A DNA stretch of 64,000 nucleotides from Bacillus sp. V3B (GCF_024494465.1 NZ_JAETXM010000001.1:124001-188000); one strand, 5' to 3'. Numbered from the stretch's first letter, positions 22,127 to 32,947 are shown. Notes: generated by a model from the letters alone, not told the origin. Numbers and translations: made by a program.

Positions 22127-22707
22127 AAATCAAAAGTGCCGATATCGTCATAAGTGCGGTAAAGCCAGAACAATATCCGAGTGAAGCCATGCCAGAATTT
22201 GCCTTGGCTGGCCGCTCGAATGTGGGGAAATCTTCTTTTATCAATAAGATGTTGAATAGAAGAAATCTTGCTCGGACTTCTTCAAAGCCGGGGAAAACAC
22301 AAACTTTAAATTTCTATTTAATTAACGAGGAGTTTCATTTTGTAGATGTACCAGGCTATGGATATGCACGTGTATCTAAAACGGAGCGTGCAGCATGGGG
22401 TAGGATGATTGAGACGTATTTAACAAATAGGGAGCAGCTAAAAGCAGTGCTTTTGATTGTTGATTTACGCCATCCACCGACTGCCGATGATGTCATGATG
22501 TACCAATTCTTAAAGCATTATGATCTACCTTGCATCATCATTAATACAAAAGCAGATAAAATTCCGAAAGCAAAATGGCAAAAGCATATAAAGATCACGA
22601 AAGATAAGTTAGAACTTGATCCAAATGATCAAATCATCCTTTTTTCATCTGAGACGGGTTATGGAAAGGAAAAAGCTTGGTCTGTTCTTCAAAGTTATAT
22701 GGGCTAA
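22123..22707 (+). CDS. engB: Ribosome biogenesis GTPase EngB/YsxC
   Basis: An essential GTPase for 50S subunit assembly, 194 residues. The G motifs appear in order: G1 GRSNVGKSS (about 30-38), G2 around [11 protein letters not shown]3 DVPGYG and G4 NTKADK. It is translationally coupled to lonA by the ATGA overlap, as in B. subtilis, and is followed by a terminator. Confidence 0.95.
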   Translation: MKIKSADIVISAVKPEQYPSEAMPEFALAGRSNVGKSSFINKMLNRRNLARTSSKPGKTQTLNFYLINEEFHFVDVPGYGYARVSKTERAAWGRMIETYLTNREQLKAVLLIVDLRHPPTADDVMMYQFLKHYDLPCIIINTKADKIPKAKWQKHIKITKDKLELDPNDQIILFSSETGYGKEKAWSVLQSYMG

Positions 22708-22710
22708 GTA

Positions 22711-22753
22711 GATACAAAAAAGCGGAAATATCATGTTTCCGCTTTTTTGTATC
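22711..22753. terminator. Bidirectional terminator between engB and the minus-strand membrane gene
   Basis: An 18-bp perfect stem (22711-22728 with 22736-22753) has a GCGG core flanked by A6 and T6. It lies between convergent genes. Confidence 0.9.
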
Positions 22754-22813
22754 TAGAATTCGAAAGTTTGCTAATATATCCATAATTATCCATTTTTCGA
22801 GGGGGTGAATTAT

Positions 22814-23299
22814 CTATTTTCTTTTAAAAAATAATAAATAGACACCGATGAGAATAAGTATAACAGGCCAAAATTTTGCAAAAGATGCAACATTGTTTTC
22901 TAAAAGTCCAAACCAACGCATAATTTGATCATAGAAAAGCAGAAGACCGGCTAAAGCAAGAAAAAGAATTCCTTGAAAAAGGCCATTACCGACCTTTTGA
23001 TAGCGTAGCAAAAAGCCGAGAGCCATAACCAGAATAAACGTACCGATCGAATTAGGCCAGATTGAGAGTCGATTCACAACATGAAAGTGGAAGCCAAATC
23101 CAGTTAAAATGACACCGGGTAAAATAGATTCATAGTCTTTTCCACCATATCCCTGACATAAAAAAGCAATTCCCACAATCATTAAAAGTGTTGGCCATGT
23201 CATAAACTCGGCAAATAACGAGATATTGGCCTGTTGTCCAAAAAAGAATATCCCAAATCCAACTAAAATAATCCCAGGAAAAATACGCAGATTTTTCAA
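22814..23299 (-). CDS. LiaF/LiaI-like multi-spanning membrane protein of unknown function
   Basis: The product has repeated hydrophobic segments of the type FPGIILVGFGIFFF, WPTLLMIVGIAFL, ILPGVILTGFGFHF and FWPVILILIGVYLLF, as in the membrane domains of LiaI/LiaF-like proteins. It is predicted to have six or so short helices and ends in KRK. The frame is open to an ATG at 23383, but that has no ribosome-binding site. A TTG at 23299, after GGAAGG, gives the family-like start MKNLRIFPG and about 161 residues. Its position between engB and hemA matches B. subtilis ysxD, but orthology is not proven here. It is transcribed against its neighbours. Confidence 0.7.
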   Translation of the reverse strand: MKNLRIFPGIILVGFGIFFFGQQANISLFAEFMTWPTLLMIVGIAFLCQGYGGKDYESILPGVILTGFGFHFHVVNRLSIWPNSIGTFILVMALGFLLRYQKVGNGLFQGILFLALAGLLLFYDQIMRWFGLLENNVASFAKFWPVILILIGVYLLFFKRK

Positions 23300-23534
23300 T
23301 AAACTCAATCCTTCCAGTAATGAATTCTTGAATATTGTTTGTTTTTTTGTTACTGTACATAAGAAAGAAACATGTCGTAACATGTATATTAGGCTTTATT
23401 GCATTAAATAGTTTAACATATTATTGGAGATGAATTTGTAGAAATTATCGTATGGATACTTTCTTATCACGGGTTAAACGAAAAGGATTTCAATAATTGT
23501 TCATATATTAGTAAAAAAATAAAAATCACATATG

Positions 23535-23549
23535 CTATAATTATTATAG
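23535..23549 (+). promoter_or_regulatory. PerR-type box overlapping an extended -10 of the hemA promoter
   Basis: CTATAATTATTATAG matches the PerR consensus TTATAATNATTATAA at 13 of the 14 defined positions on its inner part and differs only at the two outermost bases. It overlaps TGCTATAAT (23533-23541), an extended -10 element. No good -35 is seen, as expected for extended -10 promoters. B. subtilis hemA is a PerR-regulated gene. Confidence 0.7.
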
Positions 23550-23585
23550 GAACTTATGCTTATTTTTAAGGGGGATAAAAATAAC

Positions 23586-24932
23586 ATGCATATCATTGTC
23601 GTTGGGATTAATCACAAAACGGCGCCAGTTGAAATCCGTGAGCGTTTGACATTTGATCCATCGCAATTAGGAAACGCGATGAAGAAGCTAAAAGATAAAA
23701 AAAGTATTCTTGAAAATGTTATTCTATCTACCTGTAATCGTACTGAAATCTATGCTGTTGTCGATCAGCTTCATACAGGCCGATATTATATAAAAGAATT
23801 TTTATCAGAATGGTTTCAAATAGAGCAATCGGAATTTTCGCCGTTTTTATTTATATATGAGCAAGATGGGGCTATGGAACATTTATTCAACGTATCTTGT
23901 GGATTAAATTCTCTTGTTCTTGGAGAAACACAAATTTTAGGACAAGTGCGTTCAAGCTTTCTATTGGCTCAAGAAGAAAATACAATTGGTACGGTATTTA
24001 ATCAGCTTTTCAAACAAGCTATTACACTGGCAAAGCGTGCCCACTCAGAAACGGATATTGGAGCAAACGCGGTATCAGTAAGCTATGCTGCAGTCGAACT
24101 TGCCAAGAAAGTTTTTGGTAAGATTGAAAACAAACATGTACTCATCGTAGGTGCCGGAAAAATGGGAGAGTTGGCAATCCAAAACCTTCACGGTAGCGGA
24201 GCAACGAAGGTGACTGTCATCAATCGTACGTATGAAAAGGCTGAAACATTAGCTTCTCGTTTTAATGGGAAAGCTCAATCAATGGATGAATTGAATGCAG
24301 CACTTATAGATGCAGATATTTTAATTAGCTCGACAGGAGCAAAGGATTTTGTCATCACAAAGAAGATGATTGAAAGTATAGAGAAAAAGCGGAAGGGTAA
24401 ACCTTTAGTTATGGTGGATATTGCGGTACCACGTGACCTTGACCCTGCGATTTCTAAACTTGATAGTGTTTTTCTTTACGATATTGATGATTTAGAAGGA
24501 ATCGTTGAAGCTAATTTACAAGAACGGAAAAACGCGGCTTCAACCATTCTATTAATGATTGAAGCTGAAATTGTTGAATTTAAGCAATGGTTAAACATGC
24601 TTGGTGTTGTACCTGTTATTTCGGCTCTTCGTGAAAAAGCGTTAACGATTCAGGCAGAAACGATGTCGAGTTTGGAAAGAAAACTTTCACATTTGAGTGA
24701 ACGAGATATGAAAGTATTAAATAAACATACAAAGAGCATTATCAATCAAATGCTAAAAGATCCAATACTACAGGCGAAAGAATTGGCTGGTTCTAAAGAT
24801 GCTGATGAAGCATTGGCGTTGTTTATGAAAATATTTAATATTGAGGGCCTTGTTACAGAGCAACAAGAAGTGAAAGCGGCCGAACAAAAAACGGTATATG
24901 TTCATTCATCACAGCCTGCCTTTCAATCATAG
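23586..24932 (+). CDS. hemA: Glutamyl-tRNA reductase
   Basis: This NADPH enzyme reduces glutamyl-tRNA to glutamate-1-semialdehyde, the first committed step of C5 tetrapyrrole synthesis. The catalytic Cys50 is in [10 protein letters not shown]. The NADP-binding domain begins near [13 protein letters not shown], and a C-terminal helical dimerisation domain follows. The frame is open from 23556, but the ATG at 23586, preceded by AAGGGGGA, gives the canonical start [20 protein letters not shown] and 448 residues. It heads the hemAXCDBL operon. Confidence 0.96.
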   Translation: MHIIVVGINHKTAPVEIRERLTFDPSQLGNAMKKLKDKKSILENVILSTCNRTEIYAVVDQLHTGRYYIKEFLSEWFQIEQSEFSPFLFIYEQDGAMEHLFNVSCGLNSLVLGETQILGQVRSSFLLAQEENTIGTVFNQLFKQAITLAKRAHSETDIGANAVSVSYAAVELAKKVFGKIENKHVLIVGAGKMGELAIQNLHGSGATKVTVINRTYEKAETLASRFNGKAQSMDELNAALIDADILISSTGAKDFVITKKMIESIEKKRKGKPLVMVDIAVPRDLDPAISKLDSVFLYDIDDLEGIVEANLQERKNAASTILLMIEAEIVEFKQWLNMLGVVPVISALREKALTIQAETMSSLERKLSHLSERDMKVLNKHTKSIINQMLKDPILQAKELAGSKDADEALALFMKIFNIEGLVTEQQEVKAAEQKTVYVHSSQPAFQS

Positions 24933-24947
24933 AAGAGGGTATTGTTA

Positions 24948-25778
24948 ATGGTGGATAACTTGCTGACAAGGCTACATGAATTGACTGTCGTTTTATATGC
25001 TGTATCCGTATTGTTATATTTTATTGATTTTCTTCACCATAACCGGAGGGCAAACCGTACTGCCTTCTGGTTACTTTCGTTTGTATGGGTTTTACAATCG
25101 GTATCTTTATATGCTTATATGATTCACATAGGCCGGTTTCCTGTATTAACAATTTTTGAAGGTCTTTATTTTTATGTGTGGGTCTTAATTACTCTTTCAC
25201 TTGTGGTCAATTATTTGTTAAGAGTGGATTTTATCGTTTTCTTTACAAATGTCATTGGCTTTATGTTTTTGGTTATACATACATTTGCCCCAGAACAGTT
25301 TGAATCAACTGTGAAAGCACAGCAACTCATGTCAGAATTATTATTGATCCACATTACTGTGGCTATATTGTCTTATGGTGCATTTTCCTTAGCGTTTGTT
25401 TTTTCACTCTTATATTTATTACAGTATAATTTACTCAAACAGAAAAAGTGGGGCAAAAGGTTATGGCGAATTACGGATCTATCAAAGCTTGAGCATATGT
25501 CATATATCTTAACTGTAATTGGGGTACCCATGCTGTTGATTGGGGTTATCCTCGGAACGCAGTGGGCGTATCTTAAATTGCCGAATATTTCATGGCTTGA
25601 TCCGAAAGTCATTGGTTCAGTCTTTGTACTAGCTGTTTATTGTGTTTATTTATATTTACGTCTTAGAAGAGGATTAGCCGGAAAGACACTAGCACTGTGG
25701 AATATAGCGGCATTTCTCATTCTATTAATAAACTTTTTCTTAATTGGGAATATTTCATCCTTCCATATTTGGTTATAA
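24948..25778 (+). CDS. hemX: HemX, membrane protein of the heme operon (CcsA/HemX family)
   Basis: An integral membrane protein of about 276 residues with eight or so hydrophobic helices. It belongs to the cytochrome c assembly (CcsA-like) family. In B. subtilis HemX lowers the cellular amount of HemA. The ATG at 24948, 8 nt after GAAGAGGG, is preferred over a TTG at 24942. It lies 15 bp after hemA and 14 bp before hemC. Confidence 0.92.
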   Translation: MVDNLLTRLHELTVVLYAVSVLLYFIDFLHHNRRANRTAFWLLSFVWVLQSVSLYAYMIHIGRFPVLTIFEGLYFYVWVLITLSLVVNYLLRVDFIVFFTNVIGFMFLVIHTFAPEQFESTVKAQQLMSELLLIHITVAILSYGAFSLAFVFSLLYLLQYNLLKQKKWGKRLWRITDLSKLEHMSYILTVIGVPMLLIGVILGTQWAYLKLPNISWLDPKVIGSVFVLAVYCVYLYLRLRRGLAGKTLALWNIAAFLILLINFFLIGNISSFHIWL

Positions 25779-25792
25779 ACTAGGAGGCACTT

Positions 25793-26728
25793 ATGCGGAA
25801 AATTATTGTTGGTTCAAGACGAAGCAAGCTTGCGTTAACACAAACGAACTGGGTTATTGAGCAATTAAAGAAATTGGATGATTCATTCGATTTTGAAGTG
25901 AAGGAAATTGTAACAAAAGGTGATCGTATTTTGGACGTAACCCTCTCAAAAGTGGGAGGGAAAGGGTTATTTGTTAAAGAGATTGAACAAGCGATGCTTG
26001 ATCAAGAAATTGATATGGCTGTACATAGTATGAAAGACATGCCTGCCGTTCTTCCTGAAGGACTTGTAATTGGGTGTATTCCAAAAAGGGAAGACCACCG
26101 TGATGCTCTTATTTCCAAAGATCATGTGAAACTAGCTGATTTGAAGCCAGGTGCTATTGTAGGTACGAGCAGTTTGCGTAGAGGCGCACAGGTACTTGCG
26201 AAACGACCTGATTTAGAGATTAAATGGATTAGAGGCAATATTGATACAAGGTTAGCTAAGCTAGAAAATGAAGAGTATGATGCGATCATTTTAGCCGCAG
26301 CAGGACTAGCAAGAATGGGCTGGGCAAAGGATGTTGTAACAGAGTTTTTAGAGCCAGAGGTGTGCTTACCAGCTGTTGGACAAGGTGCTCTTTCGATTGA
26401 ATGTCGTGGCAGTGATGAAGAGTTACTAGCATTACTTGAGAAATTCACTTGTACAGAAACGAAGCAGACGGTCCTTGCGGAGAGAATTTTCTTGAATAAA
26501 ATGGAAGGTGGCTGTCAAGTACCTATTGCTGGTTTTGCCGAGCTGAATAATCAGGATGAAATCACGCTAACGGGTCTTGTTGCTTCACCAGATGGAAAAA
26601 CGATTTATAAAGAGATAGAAGTTGGACAAAATCATGAAGAAATTGGTGAGCGTTTAGCGAATAGGCTGATTGAAAAAGGGGCTAAAAACCTAATCAACGA
26701 AGTGAAAGAGGAGCTTGAGGGTGAATGA
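25793..26728 (+). CDS. hemC: Hydroxymethylbilane synthase (porphobilinogen deaminase)
   Basis: This enzyme polymerises four porphobilinogens on a dipyrromethane cofactor. Cys241 in GGCQVPIAG is the cofactor attachment site. The N-terminal [10 protein letters not shown], the catalytic Asp region VHSMKDMPA and the arginines of [10 protein letters not shown] are present. The 311-residue length is normal. Its stop codon overlaps the hemD start. Confidence 0.96.
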   Translation: MRKIIVGSRRSKLALTQTNWVIEQLKKLDDSFDFEVKEIVTKGDRILDVTLSKVGGKGLFVKEIEQAMLDQEIDMAVHSMKDMPAVLPEGLVIGCIPKREDHRDALISKDHVKLADLKPGAIVGTSSLRRGAQVLAKRPDLEIKWIRGNIDTRLAKLENEEYDAIILAAAGLARMGWAKDVVTEFLEPEVCLPAVGQGALSIECRGSDEELLALLEKFTCTETKQTVLAERIFLNKMEGGCQVPIAGFAELNNQDEITLTGLVASPDGKTIYKEIEVGQNHEEIGERLANRLIEKGAKNLINEVKEELEGE

Positions 26729-27507
26729 CCTCCTCTCTCTCCTTAAAAAATAAGAGGGTCTTAGTTCCAAGAGAAAAAAGTAGTGCAAAAGCTTTTGCAC
26801 AAATGGTGAGAAAATACGAGGGAACTCCAGTTGAAATCCCTTTGCTTGCTTTTAAACCAACGGCAGATTGCTCGGAGCTTCAATTTGTATTGAAAAATAT
26901 ACGAGAGTATGACTGGATTATTTTCACCAGTAAAGTAACGGTGGAAACTTTTTTATCAGATTGGTCTGGCCCTAGGGCAGTATTTCCTAAACTAGCAGCT
27001 ATTGGCGAGAAAACAGCCCAAGTAGTAGAGGAAAAAGGTTGGAAAGTTGATTTCTTTCCAACTGAATATGTCGCAGAAGCATTTGTAACTGAATTTTCTA
27101 CTATGATTGGGCCTGGGACAAAGGTGCTCATTCCGAAAGGCAATCTTGCCCGTAATTATATTTCTTCACGGTTGATTTGTCTTGGGGCAGTAGTTGATGA
27201 ATTAATTGTTTATGACACTTATTTGCCGCCAGAAAGTAAAGCGGCTTTGGCAGGAATGCTTTTAAATGGAGATTTGGATATTATTCCTTTTACAAGTCCA
27301 TCAACGGTCGATCACTTTATGGAGGTAGTGGAGCAATACCATTTGTTTAACAGGATTACCTCTTGTATGTTTGCATGTATTGGTCCAGTAGCGAAAAAAA
27401 GGGCAGAAAGCTGGGGACTGACTGTCCATGCGGTACCAGCTGTTTATACGGTTGAGCATATGCTAAGGGAGATTGCTTATTATATTAAGAGAGAATCATC
27501 ATTATAG
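26725..27507 (+). CDS. hemD: Uroporphyrinogen-III synthase
   Basis: This enzyme cyclises hydroxymethylbilane with inversion of ring D. The family is poorly conserved. The 260-residue two-lobed protein shows characteristic pieces: [14 protein letters not shown] in the first lobe, LAAIGEKTA at the hinge, and [13 protein letters not shown] with [14 protein letters not shown] in the second. The ATGA overlap with hemC and the place before hemB support the call. Confidence 0.93.
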   Translation: MTSSLSLKNKRVLVPREKSSAKAFAQMVRKYEGTPVEIPLLAFKPTADCSELQFVLKNIREYDWIIFTSKVTVETFLSDWSGPRAVFPKLAAIGEKTAQVVEEKGWKVDFFPTEYVAEAFVTEFSTMIGPGTKVLIPKGNLARNYISSRLICLGAVVDELIVYDTYLPPESKAALAGMLLNGDLDIIPFTSPSTVDHFMEVVEQYHLFNRITSCMFACIGPVAKKRAESWGLTVHAVPAVYTVEHMLREIAYYIKRESSL

Positions 27508-27518
27508 GAGGAGTTCAA

Positions 27519-28493
27519 ATGGCTTTACAATTTACTCGTCATCGGAGATTGCGACAAACCGCTAATATGCGTGCGTTAGTAAGAGAAAACTTTTTAAGAG
27601 TAGAGGATCTAATTTATCCAGTTTTTGTAATTGAAGGTAATGCTATAAAAAATGAGATTTCCTCCATGTCAGGAATTTTTCAATTTTCACTTGATCGACT
27701 TTCGGAAGAAATGGATGAGGTTGTTTCATTAGGAGTTAAATCAGTGTTATTATTTGGGATTCCTTCTGAAAAAGATGAATGTGGCACAGGTGCTTATCAT
27801 GATCACGGCATTGTACAAGAAGCGACTCGTTTTATTAAAGAGCGTTATCCTGATATTATTGTCGTTGCAGATACTTGTTTATGTGAGTATACAAGCCATG
27901 GACATTGCGGCATGATTGAGAATGAGGAAGTATTAAATGATCCATCACTTGAATTGCTTGCGCAAACGGCTGTAAGCCAAGCTCGTGCGGGTGCAGATAT
28001 TATTGCGCCATCGAACATGATGGATGGATTTGTGGCAGCGATTCGCCAAGGTCTTGATGAAGCTGGCTTTGAAAATGTACCGATTATGTCATACGCGGTT
28101 AAATATGCTTCAGCCTTTTATGGTCCATTCCGTGATGCAGCTGACAGTACACCTCAATTTGGTGACCGAAAAGCATACCAAATGGATCCAGCCAATCGAA
28201 TAGAAGCGTTTCGTGAGGCAGAATCTGATGTGAACGAAGGCGCAGATTTCCTTATTGTAAAGCCAGGAATGCCTTATCTTGATATTGTTCGTGATGTGAA
28301 GAATCAATTTCATTTGCCGGTTGTTACATATAATGTAAGTGGGGAATACTCGATGGTAAAGGCTGCTGCTCAAAATGGTTGGATCGATGAAAAAGCAGTT
28401 GTATTGGAAATGTTAACAGGAATGAAGCGAGCTGGCAGTGATTTGATTATTACATACCACGCAAAAGAGGCTGCTCGTTGGCTATCGGAATAA
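27519..28493 (+). CDS. hemB: Delta-aminolevulinic acid dehydratase (porphobilinogen synthase)
   Basis: This enzyme condenses two ALA molecules to porphobilinogen. The zinc-binding cysteines are in [15 protein letters not shown] (about 117-131), marking the Zn-dependent type. The two active-site lysines are in [17 protein letters not shown] and [11 protein letters not shown]. The length is 324 residues. A TAGGAGGAG ribosome-binding site precedes the ATG. Confidence 0.96.
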   Translation: MALQFTRHRRLRQTANMRALVRENFLRVEDLIYPVFVIEGNAIKNEISSMSGIFQFSLDRLSEEMDEVVSLGVKSVLLFGIPSEKDECGTGAYHDHGIVQEATRFIKERYPDIIVVADTCLCEYTSHGHCGMIENEEVLNDPSLELLAQTAVSQARAGADIIAPSNMMDGFVAAIRQGLDEAGFENVPIMSYAVKYASAFYGPFRDAADSTPQFGDRKAYQMDPANRIEAFREAESDVNEGADFLIVKPGMPYLDIVRDVKNQFHLPVVTYNVSGEYSMVKAAAQNGWIDEKAVVLEMLTGMKRAGSDLIITYHAKEAARWLSE

Positions 28494-28640
28494 TCGTTGC
28501 GCAAAAAGTCATTACGAATAGAGGCTCACGGTGCCGAAAAGGGGTCGAACAAGAGTCAAACAGGGAAAACCGGTCACTAAGAAAAGCCCCCTAGTCATGA
28601 TAAATGAGAAAATAATATTATTTAAGGAAAGAGGGATCCT

Positions 28641-29930
28641 ATGCGCTCTTATGAAAAATCAAAACAAGCTTTTCAAGAAGCGAAAACATTAATGCCTGGT
28701 GGCGTAAATAGTCCAGTTCGTGCCTTTAAATCGGTTAACATGGATCCGATTTTTATGGAAAGAGGGAAAGGCTCCAAAATTTATGATATCGATGGTAATG
28801 AGTACATTGACTATGTTCTTTCATGGGGCCCTCTTATTTTAGGACACTCTAATGAACAGGTTGTCGAAGCCTTAAAGAAAATGACAGAGTTAGGTACAAG
28901 CTTTGGTGCACCAACACGAACGGAAAATAAGCTAGCGAATCTTGTAAAAGAACGGGTCCCTTCTGTTGAAATGATTCGTATGGTATCTTCTGGTACAGAA
29001 GCAACCATGAGTGCGCTAAGACTTGCGAGAGGCTATACAGGTCGTAATATCATCTTGAAATTTGAAGGATGTTACCATGGAAGTTCGGATTCTGTATTAA
29101 TTAAAGCAGGCTCAGGTGTCGCAACATTAGGTCTTCCAGATAGCCCTGGTGTACCAGAAGGCATTGCCAAAAATACGGTTACCGTACCTTACAATGATTT
29201 AGAGGGAGTAAAATACGCATTTGAACAATTCGGAAAAGATATTGCTGGAGTCATTGTTGAGCCAGTTGCAGGAAATATGGGAGTCGTCCCACCACAACCT
29301 GGCTTTTTAGAAGGACTCAGGGAAATAACAACGCAGTACGGTTCCCTCTTAATATTTGATGAAGTGATGACAGGATTTCGTGTTGGTTACAACTGTGCAC
29401 AAGGCTATTTTAATATCATGCCTGATATCACATGTCTTGGCAAAGTCATCGGTGGTGGGCTGCCAGTGGGAGCTTATGGTGGTAAGGCTGAAATTATGGA
29501 ACAAGTTGCACCAAGCGGAAACATTTATCAAGCAGGTACATTGTCTGGTAATCCGCTTGCAATGACTGCTGGTTATGAAACGCTTAGTCAATTGACACCT
29601 GAACATTACAAGGAATTTGAGCGTAAAGGTGATCGACTAGAAGCAGGTATTAAAGCGGCCGCGACAAAGTATGAGGTTCCACTTACTTTTAATCGTGCAG
29701 GCTCGATGATTGGTTTCTTTTTTACAAATGAAGAAGTAATCAATTATGATCGTGCAAAAACATCTAATTTAGACTTTTTTGCCTCGTATTACCGAGAAAT
29801 GGCGGAACAAGGAGTCTTTCTTCCTCCTTCTCAATTTGAAGGATTATTCTTATCTACCGCCCATACAAATGAAGATATCGAAAAAACAATTCAAGCCATT
29901 GAACATGCTTTTTCAAAATTACGTAGTTAA
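28641..29930 (+). CDS. hemL: Glutamate-1-semialdehyde 2,1-aminomutase
   Basis: This PLP enzyme makes 5-aminolevulinate from glutamate-1-semialdehyde. Lys268 in [17 protein letters not shown] is the Schiff-base residue, and FDEVMTGFR is the cofactor-aspartate motif. The length is 429 residues. It is separated from hemB by 147 bp without a clear terminator, so it is likely still part of the operon. A strong terminator follows. Confidence 0.96.
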   Translation: MRSYEKSKQAFQEAKTLMPGGVNSPVRAFKSVNMDPIFMERGKGSKIYDIDGNEYIDYVLSWGPLILGHSNEQVVEALKKMTELGTSFGAPTRTENKLANLVKERVPSVEMIRMVSSGTEATMSALRLARGYTGRNIILKFEGCYHGSSDSVLIKAGSGVATLGLPDSPGVPEGIAKNTVTVPYNDLEGVKYAFEQFGKDIAGVIVEPVAGNMGVVPPQPGFLEGLREITTQYGSLLIFDEVMTGFRVGYNCAQGYFNIMPDITCLGKVIGGGLPVGAYGGKAEIMEQVAPSGNIYQAGTLSGNPLAMTAGYETLSQLTPEHYKEFERKGDRLEAGIKAAATKYEVPLTFNRAGSMIGFFFTNEEVINYDRAKTSNLDFFASYYREMAEQGVFLPPSQFEGLFLSTAHTNEDIEKTIQAIEHAFSKLRS

Positions 29931-29942
29931 TATAGATTCAAT

Positions 29943-29975
29943 AAAAAACACCCAGCTGTTAATGGGTGTTTTTTT
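29943..29975 (+). terminator. Terminator of the hem operon
   Basis: ACACCCA pairs with TGGGTGT, flanked by A6 and T7. Confidence 0.9.
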
Positions 29976-30060
29976 GTTGAAATATCATAAATTTTCTTCT
30001 TCTTTCATAAAGTGTTAATGACATGGTGATTAACATGAGCACTGGAAGGGAGGAGTCGCT

Positions 30061-31548
30061 TTGTCGTATGGAAATCAATCTCATTTACGATTCACATTAG
30101 AAGAATCGGTCTGGTTTCAAAAAGGACAGGAAGTAGATGAATTACTATCGATTGCCCTTGATCCGAATATTTCGATTCAAGAAAGCGATCAGTATGTAAC
30201 GATAAAAGGATCGCTGGAATTATCAGGTGAATATAACCGTGAAGAAATGAATTTAGAGGAAGAAGTAGATTATTTTACAAATCCTAAAATTATTCAAGCG
30301 GTAGAAGTAAGAGAAGAAGGGATTCATTTATTTTCACACCATTTTCCAGTTGAAGTGACAATTCCAAAAAATCGAATTCAAGAATTACAAGAAATTGATG
30401 TTTTTGTTGAAACGTTTGATTATGCTTTTCCCGAGAGAAGCTGTCTGATGTTATCTGCAGATCTTATGATTACGGGGTTATATGGTGAACAGCAACACGA
30501 ACTATTGGAGGAACAAACGGACAGAGAGGAGGAAGAAGAATTAGAGGAATTAGAGGAAATGGAAGAAATCCCTAAATTAGAACCGCTATTTCAGGAACCC
30601 GTCATACCTGAAGTAGAAGTGAGTGAAAGACCGTCTCCATTTGAAAAACCATTGTTGGCTGAAGAGGAATCAACTGAGTTTTACAAACCTTTTGAGGTAG
30701 AAGCTAGAAAAGAACCTCAAGTTGAAGTCCAGAATAAGGAAGCAGAAGGATTGGAACAAGAAGCTCACAATCTAGAGGATGAGGTTAGTCAACCTGAGTA
30801 TGTGTATCAACGACAAGATGTGGAACCCAAAGTAAATGTTTATGAAAAAGAAGAAGAAGTAGTGAATCGTGAAGAAGAGGCTTCTAAACAAGAAGACTTG
30901 AATGAAGAACAGGTCTCTGAACAAGAAGGTTTAAATGAAGAAGTAATCTACAAACAGGAAGATATAGAACAGGAAGATATAATGGAGGATGTGATAGAAG
31001 CAGTCAGGGAAGAAGTCAATGAAGAAATTGATGAAATAGCGGATGAAGAAATTGTGAATTTGGAGGATAATGAGTCCATTAAAGATATTTATCCTGAAAT
31101 TACTTTTTCATCCAAGCAGAACGAAGAAAAAAGACCAACTCCAGTATCAGAAGAGAATATAGAAGAGGCTGTAGAAGATGATCGTGTTCTTTTTGGAACA
31201 CTTAAGAAAAAAGTAGTCGATGTAGTCGATGCAGTCGATTCATTAGTAGATAATGAATCATCTTCATCCTCGTCTTCATCTTCACCAGAGCAACAAGCTA
31301 AGCAAAAGAATAAAAAATGGAAAAACAAACAAAGTCTCACACTATCGGAGTTTTTTGCTCGTAAGGAAGAAGAAGAGCATACAATGTTAAAGATGTGTAT
31401 CGTTCAGAACGGCGATAATCTTGATATCATATCTGAACGCTATAATGTCCCTGTAGCTCAGTTGCAAAGGGTGAATGAGATGGAATTGAATCAAGATATA
31501 TATGAAGGGCAGGTATTATATATCCCAATCGCTCAAAGCCAAAGGTAA
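30061..31548 (+). CDS. spoVID: Spore coat encasement/morphogenesis protein SpoVID
   Basis: SpoVID drives encasement of the forespore by the coat with SpoIVA and SafA. The conserved N-terminal domain (about residues 1-150, with FQKGQEVDELLSIALDP and KGSLELSGEYN) matches the B. subtilis protein. It is followed by a long, very acidic low-complexity middle region (about 155-370) and a serine run near residue 400. A C-terminal LysM domain (about 440-492, IVQNGDNLDIISERYNVPV) closes the protein. The start is TTG, 5 nt after GGGAGGAG. The 495 residues are shorter than B. subtilis SpoVID, mainly in the low-complexity part. Confidence 0.92.
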   Translation: MSYGNQSHLRFTLEESVWFQKGQEVDELLSIALDPNISIQESDQYVTIKGSLELSGEYNREEMNLEEEVDYFTNPKIIQAVEVREEGIHLFSHHFPVEVTIPKNRIQELQEIDVFVETFDYAFPERSCLMLSADLMITGLYGEQQHELLEEQTDREEEEELEELEEMEEIPKLEPLFQEPVIPEVEVSERPSPFEKPLLAEEESTEFYKPFEVEARKEPQVEVQNKEAEGLEQEAHNLEDEVSQPEYVYQRQDVEPKVNVYEKEEEVVNREEEASKQEDLNEEQVSEQEGLNEEVIYKQEDIEQEDIMEDVIEAVREEVNEEIDEIADEEIVNLEDNESIKDIYPEITFSSKQNEEKRPTPVSEENIEEAVEDDRVLFGTLKKKVVDVVDAVDSLVDNESSSSSSSSSPEQQAKQKNKKWKNKQSLTLSEFFARKEEEEHTMLKMCIVQNGDNLDIISERYNVPVAQLQRVNEMELNQDIYEGQVLYIPIAQSQR

Positions 31549-31573
31549 ATCCCAAAGCAGACAGAGGGATCAT

Positions 31574-32608
31574 ATGAGAGAAACGAACAGTTTGAAAAAA
31601 GTGAAACACATGTTAAAAAGCTATGGGATCGAACCTTATTTTGTCGAAGAGATGGGTAATATTCAAAAAGTATATTCTAATCATGGTGTTTTTGCTTTTA
31701 AAAAAATTAATCCCCATCATGGAATCGATTTTATCCGTTATGTCCAAAGTCTGTATCAGAAAGGATATAATCGGATTGTTCCCATTTATCCAACATTGGA
31801 TGGGCGCTATGCGATTCTCTATGAAAATGCGCTTTATTATTTGATGCCATGGCTTTCAAATAAAGAAAAGGGAGATCCCATTGAACGCAATCATCGGTTA
31901 TTTCGTGAACTTTCTCGCTTACATTCCCTCTCAGTTCATGAAATAACGGTAAGTCAAGAGGCGCGTACAGCGCATTATGAAAAAACAGTTGAAGATCTAG
32001 AACGTGAAGAGGAATTTCTAGAAGGTTATTTAGAGGCTTGTGAAAGAAAAATATACATGGCTCCAATTGAACTTATGTTTTGTTCCTATTACCATGACAT
32101 TAACCAAGCGCTGAAATTTTCAAAAAAGAAATTGAAGGAATGGTATGAGGCAACGAAAGAGCACGAAAAAGCACGGGTTGTCATCATACACGGGAAGATG
32201 GCCGATGATCATTTTTTATATGATGATAAAGGCTATGGGTATTTTATTAATTTTGAACAGGCCAATATCGGCTCACCTTCCCATGATTTATTGCCGTTTT
32301 TAGCAAAATCTTTAAGGGGATTTCCAAAAAGCCCAGAAGAAATTGTTGAATGGGTGTATACGTATTTTAAATACTTTCCTCTTAAGGAGGAGGAAATGCA
32401 TTTGTTTTTAAGCTATTTAGCTCATCCAGGTCCTGTGATCAAAACAGCTGAACGTTTTTTTCGTGAGAATGAAAAAAGAAATGAACGGAAGGCTGTTCAA
32501 AAGTTGCAGAAGGAGTATTGGCTATTAAAAAACACTGAATATGTTGTTAGTCGAATCGATGAAATTGAAAGACTGAAGAAACAAGAAGAAGCCCGGAATG
32601 AGCAATAA
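31574..32608 (+). CDS. ysxE: Spore coat protein of the CotS/YutH kinase-like family (YsxE)
   Basis: A 344-residue protein with the aminoglycoside-phosphotransferase-like fold of CotS/YutH/YsxE proteins. The region VVIIHGKMADDHFLYDDKGYGYFINFEQANIGSPSHDL corresponds to the kinase catalytic and metal loops, but the usual HxDxxxxN is replaced by HGKMADDH, so kinase activity is doubtful. The start at 31574, after AGAGGGA, is preferred over an upstream ATG inside spoVID. It lies 25 bp after spoVID, as in B. subtilis. Confidence 0.88.
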   Translation: MRETNSLKKVKHMLKSYGIEPYFVEEMGNIQKVYSNHGVFAFKKINPHHGIDFIRYVQSLYQKGYNRIVPIYPTLDGRYAILYENALYYLMPWLSNKEKGDPIERNHRLFRELSRLHSLSVHEITVSQEARTAHYEKTVEDLEREEEFLEGYLEACERKIYMAPIELMFCSYYHDINQALKFSKKKLKEWYEATKEHEKARVVIIHGKMADDHFLYDDKGYGYFINFEQANIGSPSHDLLPFLAKSLRGFPKSPEEIVEWVYTYFKYFPLKEEEMHLFLSYLAHPGPVIKTAERFFRENEKRNERKAVQKLQKEYWLLKNTEYVVSRIDEIERLKKQEEARNEQ

Positions 32609-32624
32609 TTTCCGGGTTTTTTTA
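32592..32624. terminator. Terminator after ysxE (shared with the convergent small gene)
   Basis: CCCGGAA (32592-32598) pairs with TTCCGGG (32610-32616), followed by T7. The stem overlaps the last codons of ysxE. Confidence 0.85.
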
Positions 32625-32813
32625 GAGTATTTCAAGATGGAAAGCGACAGCAATTAAAATGAATACTGCTAATAAGAGGACATCAAATGTTGTAGGAATG
32701 AGTATTGTACGGATTCCTTGAAAAATGCTAAATGGAATAGCAAATTGTTGGAAAACCGCTCTACAGGTTCTTAACCATGGTGGAAGCGTATAAGGATTAT
32801 AACGTCTTTTCAA
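32622..32813 (-). CDS. Small membrane protein of 63 residues, function unknown
   Basis: The product starts KRRYNPYTLPPWLRTC and ends with a hydrophobic helix (about residues 37-60), so it is probably a single-span inner-membrane protein with a basic, Pro-rich N-terminal part. The start is TTG with a near-perfect AAGGAGGA ribosome-binding site 7 nt upstream, which argues strongly for a real gene. I recall similar short proteins next to ysxE/valS in other Bacillaceae, but I could not run a search. It converges on ysxE and diverges from the valS leader. Confidence 0.7.
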   Translation of the reverse strand: MKRRYNPYTLPPWLRTCRAVFQQFAIPFSIFQGIRTILIPTTFDVLLLAVFILIAVAFHLEIL

Positions 32814-32947
32814 CCCTTTCTCCTCCTTGTGAAAATCATCCTTAGCCTATTTTATGTTTTGAGTTAGTGATAAGTGTTACCTATTTTTGGACAAAAAAAG
32901 GATTCTTATGAATAAAGAATAAAAAATAAAAAATAAGGGGAAGCTTA

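Noticed and set aside
28494-28640. Possible repeat or terminator between hemB and hemL
   Set aside because: No inverted repeat of useful length and no match to the dispersed repeat modules.
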